This document shows positions 20,285 through 30,934 of a stretch of 64,000 nucleotides of DNA, in pieces. How positions within the stretch are numbered: the stretch's first letter is position 1; each line of letters starts with the position of its first letter. The stretch is from Cyanophora paradoxa. Lineage: Eukaryota; Glaucocystophyceae; Cyanophorales; Cyanophoraceae. Location of the stretch: positions 1-64,000 of the forward strand of contig QPMI01000015.1 of NCBI GenBank assembly GCA_004431415.1. Reading direction: 5' to 3'. A program made the translations under genes and the position numbers. A model generated the notes under the pieces. It had not been told where the DNA came from and did no database searches. It saw only the letters and a list, made by a program, of their open reading frames with translations.

Positions 20285-21743
20285 ATGCCGCCGACAGAAG
20301 CGACGCCTCTCCTGCAGCCGACGGTGCGAGCCGGGCGCCCGGCTCGCGTACGCGGCTCTCTGGCACCTGAACGGTGCGCTTGCACTGCAGGAAGGCGGGT
20401 CTCTACGAGGGTCATCACGGCGGACCTCGGCGGACAACTCGGTCCGAGCAGGCAGCATAACGAAGATAGCGCGCGTCCCCGTCGCACAGAAGATCCTGAG
20501 CAAGTTAGAAATCGCCCGGTACCAGACCACCTTGGCCCTCACCATCCTCGGTGCGCGTCCGCTCGGCCTGCCAACCGCAAGTCTCGGCTTACCCTTGCGC
20601 GCTCGCAGCGGCGGTTCTCGCCCCGTACCGCATCGCTTTCTTGGTTCGTGTTCGCGCGTGGAGCGGCCCGGCCGGCGTCCTCGGGTCGCGCTGCGACTAA
20701 GACCGCGTGGTGGCCGGCTGCAGAGCGACCGGACGTTGATCTCGCTCTCGCCCGTGATGCTCTTCGTCGTGTTTCTGGACGTGTGGTTCATGATAGACTG
20801 GTGCTTTGACGTTCGGGACGGTGCGCGAAGCTTCTGTTTCAATTTGATCCCCGCTCCAGCCCCGCTCCGGAGACCGAGCGGGGCGAGCGCAGAGTACGAG
20901 GCGCACAGGGAGGACGACGACGAGGCGCCGCTCCTCGTGCGCCTCTCCCACGTCTTCGGCTTCCGCCTCGTCTACCGCTTTGTCGCCGTGCGTATGAAGA
21001 CGCTTTAACTTGAGTTCCCTTCGTTCCGCTCCTCATTCGATCCGACGCAGTCGCTGCCTTACGGGAGCGCGATCTGCCCGGCGCTCTGCGGCTACGCGTG
21101 CTCGGACGGCCCGATGGTCCTCGAGGTCCTCAGGCTTTTGAGGCTCGTCGACGTGCACGAGGCGATGAAGCGCCTCGAGCGCTCGCTCTACATCTCGTAC
21201 TACACGGCCCGCCTCTCCCGCTTCTTCGCGCTCGTCCTCTTCCACGCCCACTGGACCGGCTGCGTCTGGTGGTTCCTCGCCCGCATCGGTTAGCGCGAGT
21301 GTACCCCCCCTCTCTCGCCCCCACCCCTCACTCCCCTCCCTCCCCGCAGACGGTCTCACGGACCACACGTGGGTCGGCCGCTTCAGCCCGGACCTGGTAC
21401 GCGTCCCTACCCCCTACCCTCCCCCCCCCCTCCCCGGGCCCATCTAATCCAGTACCCCACCCTACAGGCGACGCAGGACCACACGGCGCAGTACCTCAGG
21501 AGCCTCTACTTCTCCTTCGTCGTCTACGCATCGGTGCGCCTTCGCTGTACCCCCACCCCGGAATCTCATCGATTGGCTCCGGAGTCCGCCTTTGCTGTAT
21601 CCCCCCCCCCGCGTCGCCCGCTGGAGCTGGACCCTCTCGGAGGAGGGGGAAAGGCGCTGACCCCGGGGCGCCCCGCCCGCGCCTGCGCAGATCGGCTTCG
21701 GAGACATCGCCGCCGTCTCGAAGAGCGAGGAGGGTGCGCCCCG

Positions 21744-21778
<35 letters not shown>

Positions 21779-24700
21779 CCCCGCTTCGTTCGGGCCGAGG
21801 CTGGCGTAGATTAGATTTTAATCTAGCAGATCAATCTGAGCTTCAGCTTCTCCTCTATTCTAATCTAAGCTGCCAAATCCAAGCTCCCTCTCTAATCTAA
21901 TCTTAGCTTCCTAATCTAAGCGTCCTCTCTAATCCAGACACGGCTAATCTTCTGGCTAATCCAGACTAAGCTCGTTATCCAGACTTGGCTAATCTCTACG
22001 CCCCTCTGCCCCGCAGCGTTCCTGGTGTGCGTGATCATGCTGAACCTCGCGCTGGGCGCCTACGTCGTCGGCAACGTCGCCGCCCTCGCCACCTCCGCCG
22101 ACGCCGGCGTCGCCACCTTCCGCGGCAAGGTCGGCGTCTCCAGGGGGGAACGGGAGGGGGGTACGGGGCGTTACCTCGTTAGCATCGGATACGCCCCGTA
22201 AGAGACGGCCTTAGTCCTTCGTACTTTAGAGGCCTTGCTTAGCATCAGGGCCTTACCACTGAAAGAGAGCCGGAACGGGAGAGAGGAGAGGGCCGCGGCC
22301 GCGGCTGGGGCCCGGCGTCGCCGCACCCTGACCGCGAGCGCGCTGCCGCGCAGATGCGGCGCTGGACCGAGTACATGGAGGCGCGTTCTCCGTTCTCCCC
22401 ACCCCCCTCCTCTCTCTAACCCCCCGCCCCCTTCCCCCCCCCCCCCTTCTAGCCTTCGCCCCCATCTAGATAGACGCCCGACGCCCCCGCGATTCTAGAG
22501 GCCCGATTTCCCAGCAGCCTCCCTACTGGCCGTCCTAGCGCGGGCGATCCCAGCCGACCCTAGCCTTCTTTCCTGCTGATTCTAGCCTTCCCCCCCCGTC
22601 CCCTCCCCCCCTCCCCCTCCTCCCCCCCCACCCCCCTCTAGCCTTCGCCCCCATCTAGACGCCCGACGCCCCCGCGCATGTAGACATCTAGCCCTCCTAG
22701 CGCGGGCGCCCCGCCCGCGCTGAGGTCTTGGTGGGGGGGATTCCTTCCTTCCTGCTGATCCTAGCCTCCCTGCGTCTTCCTAGCCTCCCGCCCTAGCCCG
22801 GCGCCCCGCGCTGAGGTCTTGGTGGGGGGGGTACAGGCGCGGCGGTTCCCGCGGGACCCTAGCCGACCCTAGCCTTCCTTCCTGCTGATCCTAGCCTCCC
22901 TGCGTCTTCCTAGCCTCCCGCCCTAGCCCGGCGCCCCGCGCTGAGGTCTTGGTGGGGGGGGTACAGGCGCGGCGGTTCCCGCGGGACCTGGCGCAGCGGA
23001 TCGCCGAGTTCCAGCGCCTCGCCTTCGAGACGCACGACCCCTACCACGAGATCCTCGACGACGAGGTGCGGGCGAGGCAGAGGCGAACCCGCTACCAGTT
23101 AGCAGGTTGTGCTTGGGTCTAGGCCTAGAGGGACCTAGAGCACCTATGAGCTAGCCCGAAGCGCCTTGTGATGACCCGCCGTATCCTAGTGTCTAGGCCT
23201 CACTCCTCACTTGGGCCGGCAGGACCTGCCGTACGCGTACCGGCTGGAGGTGGCCGAGCACCTCAACCGGCCCCTGCTCGAGGCCGGCACGCTCTTCCGC
23301 GGCTGCGCGGACGCCGTCCTCGCCGCCGTCGCCGTCTCCCTTCGGCCCCTCACCTACGCCCCGGGCTCCCTCGGCCAGGTCCGTTACCCCCCCCTTCCTC
23401 CCCCTTTGAGGGGAACTCCCGCTCGTCCCCGGCCCCGCCTCACCCCTCCTCCTTCGTTCGCTCCAGGTGGAGAGCGGGGCGCGGCAGCTCTTCGTGGTGG
23501 GGTACGGCCGCGTCGAGCTCGTCTCCGAGGTGGGTACAGTCGAGAATCGAGCCGCGGTCCTCCCGGCTTTGACCCCGCCCCGCCCCGCGCCCCTCTCTCT
23601 CCACTCTCTAGCCGGCCTAGCCGGAACTCCCGCCGCCCCGCCCCGCCCCGCCGCCCCGCCCCGCCTTGCCCCGCCCCGCCCGGCGCCGCTGTGACGCTCT
23701 CCCTCCCTCGGGCAGGTGGGCGGGGCGTCGGTGGCGCGGGCGGTGGGGGAGGGGGAGGCCTTCGGCGTCGCCGGTTTCTTCTTCCAGACGCCCCTCCACC
23801 TCGAGGTCCGCCGCGAGCGAAGGCTAGCTGGCGAGCGAGAGCTTAGAGCTAAAGCCAGCTGGCTAGCCTAAGCGAGCGAGCTAGCGCTGGCTCCGCTAAA
23901 GCTAGCTGGCGAGCTAAAGCTAGCCGACGAGCTAGAGCTTAGGGCTAAAGCCAGCTCGCTGGCCTAAGCGAGCGAGCTAAAGGTAGCCGACGAGCTAGAG
24001 CTAAAGCCTGAACCTAGCTTAGAGTCTCGGCCGCGGGACGGCTTGGGCTTAGCTCACGGCGGGACGGGGCGGGGGCGCGGGGCGCGCCCTCATCCTAGCC
24101 TAGCCTAGTCTAGCCTAGCCTAGCGTAGCTCACGGCGGGGCGGGGCGGGGGCGCAGGCGCGCGCCCTCACGACGTGCACGATCTTCGCGCTCGACTACGA
24201 GGACTTCGCCCCCGTCGCCGAGACGCACCCCCGTGCGCCCGGCCCCGCGCGCCCCCGCAGCTAGCTAGCTACGCGGAGCCAGACGCCGGGTCTAGAGATC
24301 CATCTAGACGATGCTGGCGGCGCTCTGGGCCTAGAGATCTAGAAGATCTAGAAGATGGGGATCTAATGACGATCTAGAATGATCAAGAAGCCGGGTCTAG
24401 ACATCTAGACGATGCTGGCGGCGCTCTGGGCCGGGCGCGCGCGCTCTATATATATCTCGCGACCAAGGCGCCCTATCGAACCCGCCCACTGCTCTCGGCC
24501 GCCCGCCCGCGATCCCGCCCGGGCGCCTGATGGAGCCGGGGCCAGAGTCGGTGCTGGCGGTGCGGCGGGCGGCAATGGCGCAGCTGCGGGACTTCTACGG
24601 CGACCTCTACCCCCTCGTCGCCGCCGAGCTCCGCCGCGTCCGCCAGGTCCGAAAGAAGCAAGCGAGACGGACCGGCGCGAAACTTTGGGCGCGAGATGCC

Positions 24701-27700
24701 GCCGGCGCACGAAGGGCGAATTCCAGCGAGTCAGGAGAGCTCGGGCCAGATCTGCCCGGGCCGCCGCCTAGATCTAGATCTGCCCGGGAGGGTACGCCTG
24801 CCCGGGGCTGACCCCGGACGCTTCGTTCGCAGTTCAACTCGCAGGACCTCATCCTCGCCGCCTACACCAACGACGTCGCCGTGCGCCCCGTACCCCGTAC
24901 CCCCCCCGCCCCGTACCCCGTACCCCCCCCCCCGCCCCGTACCCCGTACCCCGCGGCCGGCCGTGCCAGCTCCGCACAGGCGTCGTGCTTTTAGCTCGAA
25001 CAGCTAATCGCACAGAAGAAGATAGAAGGCGAGGTTTAGAAGCCTCTGACGGCCGCCCGGGGCGCGCGCGCGCGCGCGCGTGCAGCGGGCGGAGGAGGCG
25101 TCGTGCTTTTAGCTCGAAGAAGCTTAGGAAGCTTCAGAGTAGGAAGCGCCTGACTTCGTTCGCAGCGGGCGGAGGAGCTTATGGCGGAGGGCGTCGACGT
25201 CAACGCCGCCGACTACGACGACCGCACCGCCCTCCGTCCGCCCCGCCCTCCGCCCGCCCCGCCCCGCCCCGCCCCGCCCCGCCCCGCCCCGCCCCTCGGG
25301 CTCTAGCGCCCACATCAAATCTTGGAGGGTGAGCCCGCCCTGACGCCCTACCCCCCGGCAGACGTGGCGGCGAGCGAGGGCCACACCGCCATGACCGAGT
25401 TCCTCCTCGCCCACGGTACCCCGGCCCCGCTTCTCCCCCCCCCCCGAAAAGAAGAAGAGGCCGAGATACTTCGTTCGCAGGGGCCGACCCGAGCGTGGTG
25501 GACCGTTGGGGGGCCACGCCGGCCCAGAACGCCGCGGCCTTCAAGGCGCGCTTTTTTGAAATTCAAATTTTTGAATTCAAAAATTTGAATTCGAATCGCA
25601 GAACGCGGCGCTGGCGGCGCGGCTCGAGCGGGCGGAGCGGGAGGCGCGGGACGATTCGATACCCCACTCGATCCCGGAGGGGGACGAGGAGGCGGGGGAC
25701 GACGTTCCGGCGCCCGCCACCGTACCCCGCACCGTGCGCCTTTCCCGTTCAGCTGAGCCTTCGTTCCCTTCGACGTTTCCTGAGCGGTTTTCAGGCCGGC
25801 TCGGCCCGGTCCACGCCGGTACCCGGGCAGCAGCAGGGGCCGGTCAAGGGCCCCTCGCCTGTACCCGGGCGCGTTGCGTCCCCCGTCGTGTCGGGGCGCG
25901 GCTCGCCCCTGAGGGAGCAGCTGATCCAGCAGGCCCTCGCCTCGGCCGCCGCCGCCGCCGCCGCCACACCCGAGGTCTTCCTTTCGCTCGCTGTCCGCTT
26001 GCCGCCCCGGCCCTCCCCCTCACGCGATCGGGCCGGCGCAGGGGACCCGACCGGGCGCCGCGGGCCAGTCGCCCCGTGACGCCGCCGCCGCCGCCGCCGG
26101 CGGCGGCGGCGCGGACCCACAGCAGCAGCGGGGCCGCCGGCCGCTGCAACTCCGCTCGTCCTCCTTCGGCAGCGGCGGCGGGGGCGCCGGGCCGCTCGAG
26201 CCGCGGCACGCCTCCGCCGCTCCGACGCTGGCGGGGATCGGCGAGGGCAGGGAGCGTGAGCCCGTTCACCACTCCTCCTCCGAGGGGCACATCTCGCTCG
26301 CCCCGCCGCGCGCCAGCGTCGGCGGGGGCGCCGCGTCCCGAGCGGCCTCGCTCGACATGCCCCGCCCGATCCTGAGCGGCGCCGCCGGCGTCGCCGGCAC
26401 CACCGCCACCGTCGGGCGCCCCGTCCCCCCCTCGGCCCGGCGTGGCTCCGTGGTTCTCCCCTCCGGCGTGGTCGGCCCCGCCGGCGTGCCGGCGCCCCTT
26501 TCCTCCGGCTCCCGCTCGCAGGCGATGCCGGCCGCCGCCCTCGGCGTCCCCGCCGTGGCGCTCTCCTCGTCCTACTCGGACTCGCTGGCGGCCGGGGCCC
26601 TCCACAGGCAGCTCACGGGCCTCCGCCGCCGCCACGTCGGCGCCGCCGCCGCCTCCCTCTTCGCACCCGAAGTCCACCCCCCCTCCACCCCAACAGCGGC
26701 GGCGGCGCCTCACGCGCACGGTGGCCGCCGCCTTTCTATCTCCATAGATCACCTGAGCGGCCCCGCGGACCCCGCCTCGGGTCCCAACGCGGCCGCCTCG
26801 GCTTCGTCGCGGCGCCGGGTCACGGTGGTTCCGGAGCGGGAGGCGCGTGCGGGGCGCATGCGGGCGGGGCGCCTCATGTACGTCGAGGCGGGAACGGGCA
26901 TGGAGACCTTCCTCGCGATGGCCGGTGCGCTGTTTGTCGCTGCTTTAGATCCCACTGGCCGCCTTTGGCTTCAGTATAGCTCCGCGATTTAAATTCTGTA
27001 ATCAACTAAGCTTGCTTCGGATTAACTTAGCATTAATATTGCGGTTAGCTGTTCTTGCTTTAGATCCCAGCGAGTCCCTGGCCGCCTTAAGCTTTCCCTT
27101 CGGCGTAGCTTCGCGCACTCCTACTCCCTCCGACCCCTTCTGCGCAGGGGCGCGGCTGCAAATGGCTGCGCGGGCGGCGCTGACGCCGCGGGGCGCCGTC
27201 ATCGACGACACGTCGCTCCTCGGCCAGGTTCGCCCTCCCTTTTAGTCAGCTTCTTCTTCTTAATGCCTGAGAGGAAGAGGGAGAGACGATAAAGAGAAAG
27301 CTCCAGCTTTGCCGCGCGATCGCTCTAAAATTCATCTGTAGTTTCCTCAGCTTCTTTAGCTTAAGCTTAAGCTTCTTCCTCAGCCCGTCCTTCGTGATCA
27401 TGATCGGCTTCCAACGCTTAAGAGAAAGAAGCCCGAGGCCTTCCGATAGCTTGCCCTTGCCGCGCGACTGCTCTCCTGCTTGCGCTTAGTTTTTAGCCTT
27501 TCTCCGAGGCTCCTAGCTCCGTCCTCTGAGCCCCTCCGCCATCCCCTTCGCCCCTTCCTTCGACCGGGCTCTAGCCTGATCTGCGCCTGGCCCCTGACAT
27601 TGCCCGACTTCGTTCGCGCAGGACGACGTCGTGGTGATCAGCGACCAGGTCGAGGGCGCCGGGCCCGGCCCCGGCCCCTTCGACCTGCGGGCGGGGGAGG

Positions 27701-27780
27701 GGGCGCCGGCGCAGGGCCCGGCGGAGGGCGAGGGGGAGGGAGCCCCGCAGCTGCCGCGGGCTCGCATCAACACCTCCTAG
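20285..27780 (+). CDS. Voltage-gated K+ channel with CNBD-like and ankyrin regions
   Basis: Many exons, phases checked over the pore: 20285-20323, 20391-20550, 20724-20820, then from about 20891, 21052 and on. S1 region [16 protein letters not shown]2 [18 protein letters not shown]4-like [20 protein letters not shown] (about 21110-21165); S5 [18 protein letters not shown]; pore [19 protein letters not shown] with K+ filter SIGFGD, split by an intron after Ser; S6 [20 protein letters not shown]. Then a C-linker-like part, a cyclic-nucleotide-binding-like fold ([28 protein letters not shown], about 23490-23800), ankyrin-like repeats ([36 protein letters not shown], about 24850-25540) and a long Ala/Pro/Ser-rich tail. 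The phosphate-binding cassette is degenerate, so ligand binding is doubtful. It resembles plant Shaker/AKT-type architecture. Stop 27778-27780; tail exon boundaries are tentative. Confidence 0.8.
21744..21777. repeat. Poly-C tract, 34 bases
   Basis: Uninterrupted C run in an intron of the channel gene; extreme form of the C-rich pyrimidine tracts in local introns. Confidence 0.95.
22738..22988. repeat. 130-bp tandem duplication carrying a 3' splice site
   Basis: 22801-22858 and 22931-22988 are identical over 58 bases; flanking sequence 22866-22930 matches 22742-22800. The repeat spans the end of a channel intron (GGGTACAG) and the first 22 bases of the next exon. Only the downstream copy leads into coding sequence ([15 protein letters not shown]). 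Confidence 0.9.
23820..24060. repeat. Imperfect tandem repeats rich in GCTAGC/GAGCTA words
   Basis: Intronic block with repeated GCTAAAGCTAGC and CGAGCTAGAGCT-type units in the channel gene. No coding signal. Confidence 0.7.
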
Positions 27781-28265
27781 GCTGTAGGCGGGGGCACAGC
27801 CGCAGAGGGCCCCGGCCGGCCGGCCATAAGAACAATGAATTGAAACATTCGAGCTCTTCCGGCGAGGGGAGTCGGCGCGAGAAGGGCCGCCGGGCCGGGC
27901 GCGCTGTGTGCAGCAAGGTATTGAAGACGGGCTCGAGCTTGGAGGGCGAGGCCGCCCTCCGAGGCTCGTCTAGATTCTGGCCTTAAGAGAAGCGAGAAGC
28001 GAAAGCGTATGAGAAAGCGTCTTAAGTTTCAGCTCCGCGCTTGCGATTGCAACATTACTTGCCTGCATGCATGCGCAGCTGCAGCTTCGAGTTTTTGAAT
28101 CCACAGATAGCTATCGCCATCGCGCAGATAGCAAGCGCTAGCTATTGCTTGCTGTCGCCTGGTGAAAATCTCAGTTCAGCTGGTACGGAGGAAACATCTT
28201 AATTCATTTACTTAATTCATGTCTTCTTTACTTAAGGCGGAGGGGAGGGGGGAAGGGGGAGGGGG
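27781..28265. other. Intergenic region, no gene supported
   Basis: 3' flank of the channel gene with AGCGAGAAGCGA-type simple sequence and an AT-rich patch (28195-28235) directly before the MATE-like fragment. Nothing else recognised. Confidence 0.45.
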
Positions 28266-29538
28266 GGTACCGTCGAAGAGCTGGAATGCCGCCAGCACGG
28301 GTACCAGCACCGCCACTGCGCAGGTGAGATCGAGGCGTCGGGGACGGGGGGGGGATGCGGCTCAGATCGGGGATCAGGCTCACCTGAGGAGACGAGGGCG
28401 GGGTCGCTGGTGAAGAGGCGCCCGGCGACTCTGGCGGCGGCGAGGAGGGCGAGGGACTGGGCCGCCATGCCCCCGATGCTGACGCCCACGCAGACGAGGC
28501 CGGCCCGCCGCGCCGCCAGCGGCCGGCCGGCCCCCAGCAGGTTCCCCACACGCGTCGAGCCGGCTGCGAACGAAGGCGCAGGCGTTAGCCTGGCCGAGAC
28601 CGGTCCGTCTCGAAACGACGTACCCCCCGCGAAGCCGACGGGCAGCATGTAGCACGCGTAGGCGATCTGGAGCACGATGGCGTGAACCGCGAGGGGGATC
28701 GTACCCAGCCAGCCCGCCATTAGCGTGCTGCGGGGGGAGGGGGAGTTAAGTCGAAACGGGGAAGAAAGCGGGAGGGGGTACGCGGACCAGCCCTGGAAGG
28801 TCCAGGACTCGAGGCACTGCATGGCCGAGGCGGGCAGCGCGAGCCGCAGCATCGCCCGCAGCTGCGGCCAGTCCAGAGCCTGTTTGGGGGGGTACGTGTC
28901 GGGGCGGGGCGGGGGGTACGTGTCGGGGGGAGGGAGGCGCGCCTCGCGGAGGCTCCAGCCGCCCCACGTGGGGCGGTGCAGGCCCCTAAGAACGATGTAC
29001 CCCGCGAGGAGGGCGCACAGCAGCGCGCGGGAGAGCGACGTCGCCAGTGGCGAGCCGTGGTACCCCAGCCCCGGCCAGGACCCCACGCCGTTGATGAAGA
29101 TCTGCGGGAGGGGCGTACCCCCCATAAGCGCCGAGCGCTGGGGTACGCAGTCGAGGGCGGAGGGGGTACCTGGTTGAAGAGCACGTTGAAGAGGTTGGCG
29201 ATCACGCCGACGATCATCGCCTGGGGTACGCGATGCGCGCGTCGGGAGGGCGGGGGGGTACGGGTGCGGGGCCGCGCACGGGGTACACGTTGCCCTGGGC
29301 CTGAAGGTAGCGCTGGAGGCAGAAGTACGCGACGTAGGGGTACAGCGAGGGAAGGAGGATCCTGGGGGCGGGGCGAGGCGGAGGGGGTGGATGAGCTGGG
29401 GGAGGGGGAAGGGAGGGGGGTACGGGCACCGGACGAACTCGCCGGAGAGGGCGGCGTTCTTCGGGTCCTCCCCCAGCAGCCGCAGCATCGGATCCGCGAA
29501 GAACTGTTTCAGGAGGAGGGGGTACGGTCAGGCCGGGT

Positions 29539-29569
<31 letters not shown>

Positions 29570-29719
29570 CGCATGGGGAGAGGTGAGAGGTGAGGGTTAG
29601 GGATGGAATGATGGAATGGACGGGGCACGCGAACCCAAAAAACGCGGATGGGTACGCAGAAGAGGGCACCGAGGACCAGGCCGCGCTGCAGGTTGTACCC
29701 CACCAGGTGCAGGCTCCCC
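28266..29719 (-). pseudogene. Truncated inverted copy of the MATE transporter gene
   Basis: On the minus strand this matches the middle of the MATE gene at 54037-56924, exons and introns alike: SLHLVGYNLQRGLVLGALFC (about 29715-29655), MLRLLGEDPKNAALSGEFVR, LYPYVAYFCLQRYLQAQGNV, IFINGVGSWPGLGYHGSPLA (about 29105-29045), TLMAGWLGTIPLAVHAIVLQ and VGNLLGAGRPLAARRAGLVC. Homology starts at 29719, inside the exon corresponding to 54595 onward, and stops near 28266 inside the intron after FQLFD. The first two exons and the C-terminal exons are missing. Frames are intact and most visible differences are synonymous, so divergence is recent or constrained. With both ends cut off it is best called a gene fragment; transcription from a fused upstream exon cannot be excluded. 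Confidence 0.85.
29540..29569. repeat. Poly-G tract, 30 bases
   Basis: Uninterrupted G run in an intron of the MATE fragment (poly-C on the coding strand). The complete copy has only a short C run at the same place (about 54730), so the tract expanded after duplication. Confidence 0.9.
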
Positions 29720-30934
29720 GGATGGGTGGGCGGGATGGGTGGGCGTCGGGGTGTGAGGAGCGCGCAAAGATCACGACACACCGAAGGCGGCGAAAGGTGG
29801 CCGGCCGCGCTCCGACGGCGCAGGCGCCGGCCCCCAGAGCCCCAGGGGTACCTGAGCGAAGGACTGGGTGGGTGAGATTCGTCGAGCGCGCGCAGGCGGC
29901 CCGCGAGAAGCGCACCACCGGATTGGGCTGGACCATGGGCCGCCACGCAGGCCGACCGCGAGAGCTGCGCGCGGCAGCCGCGGCGGCGCGTTTGGCCCGA
30001 CGCTCAGGGGCGCCGGCTGGCTCTGGCAGTGGCTTACGGCCGGGCGCCGGCGACCGCAGTGCTGCGCAGCTAGCTAGCTTGCGCAGCGACGTGCGCATGC
30101 AGGTGCGCATGAAGGCTTGCGCAGCCGGCGCATGTGGCCTACCCCCTACGTATACGGTGGGCCCTACCCCCTGAAAATAGGGTACATTGAGCTGAGACGC
30201 AGACCAATCACAACGCCGTCAGGCCGTCATATACAACTCGGCAACCATTGGGAAATCACCTTGGCGCTTTGGCGGGGTACAACGCATCCGGAACCCTCGA
30301 CGCGGGGAACGAAGCAGCAGTACTCGTGGCAATTTGCTGCAGGCTGAATGCGCAGGCAGCGCAGCCTATCTAGATCTGCAGAAGCTGTATAGCTAGCACC
30401 GCGCGCATGCCCAGCTTCCGACGTCGAGCTCCGCCGTCGTGCACAGCGCTAGGCGCCGCTAGCCGGCTGTGCAGAAGCTGCAGAGCTCCGTCTTTCCCCC
30501 TTCTTTCAAACCGTCTGAGCCACTAGTACTTTCGCCGGTCTCCGAACAGCGTCGGCTTCCACAAACCGCGGCGGCGTGCGTCCAAGCGCACGTGAGCGTT
30601 GATCATGCTATACATTCGGAGCCTGGTTGACAGCTAAACGAAGCGACGGGCGGCTGCGCATGTGCGAGGGCATCCTGAGTGTAGGGAGGTTGTTTCTCGT
30701 CAGCAACGTGCAATGGAGGTGCTGGTCGCGGCGCAGGCGCCCACTGGCAGCTGGGAACACAGCGATGCGGCTGCCGATCAGCCCCCCAGCCCTCCGCCTC
30801 CGGTTCGTGAGGCGCACATGTAGACACTGCGAGGCGCGCGCATGGGGCCGAGCTGCGCTCGGCCTGCGCGCTCCGAGGCTCAACCTCACACAGGCATGTG
30901 ACTGCAGCTGACAGCAACCGTCGCGCGCGCGCAG
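29720..30934. other. Region without a supported gene
   Basis: Between the broken end of the MATE copy and the first recognisable exon of the next gene. Long GC-driven open frames are present on both strands, with no domain signal and no homology to the MATE first exons. The first exon and promoter of the following plus-strand gene should lie here but I cannot place them. Confidence 0.4.

Noticed and set aside
28232-29488. Intact MATE protein of 418 residues
   Set aside because: The frame runs through several introns that are recognisable from the complete copy; real exons are in alternating frames and both ends are missing.
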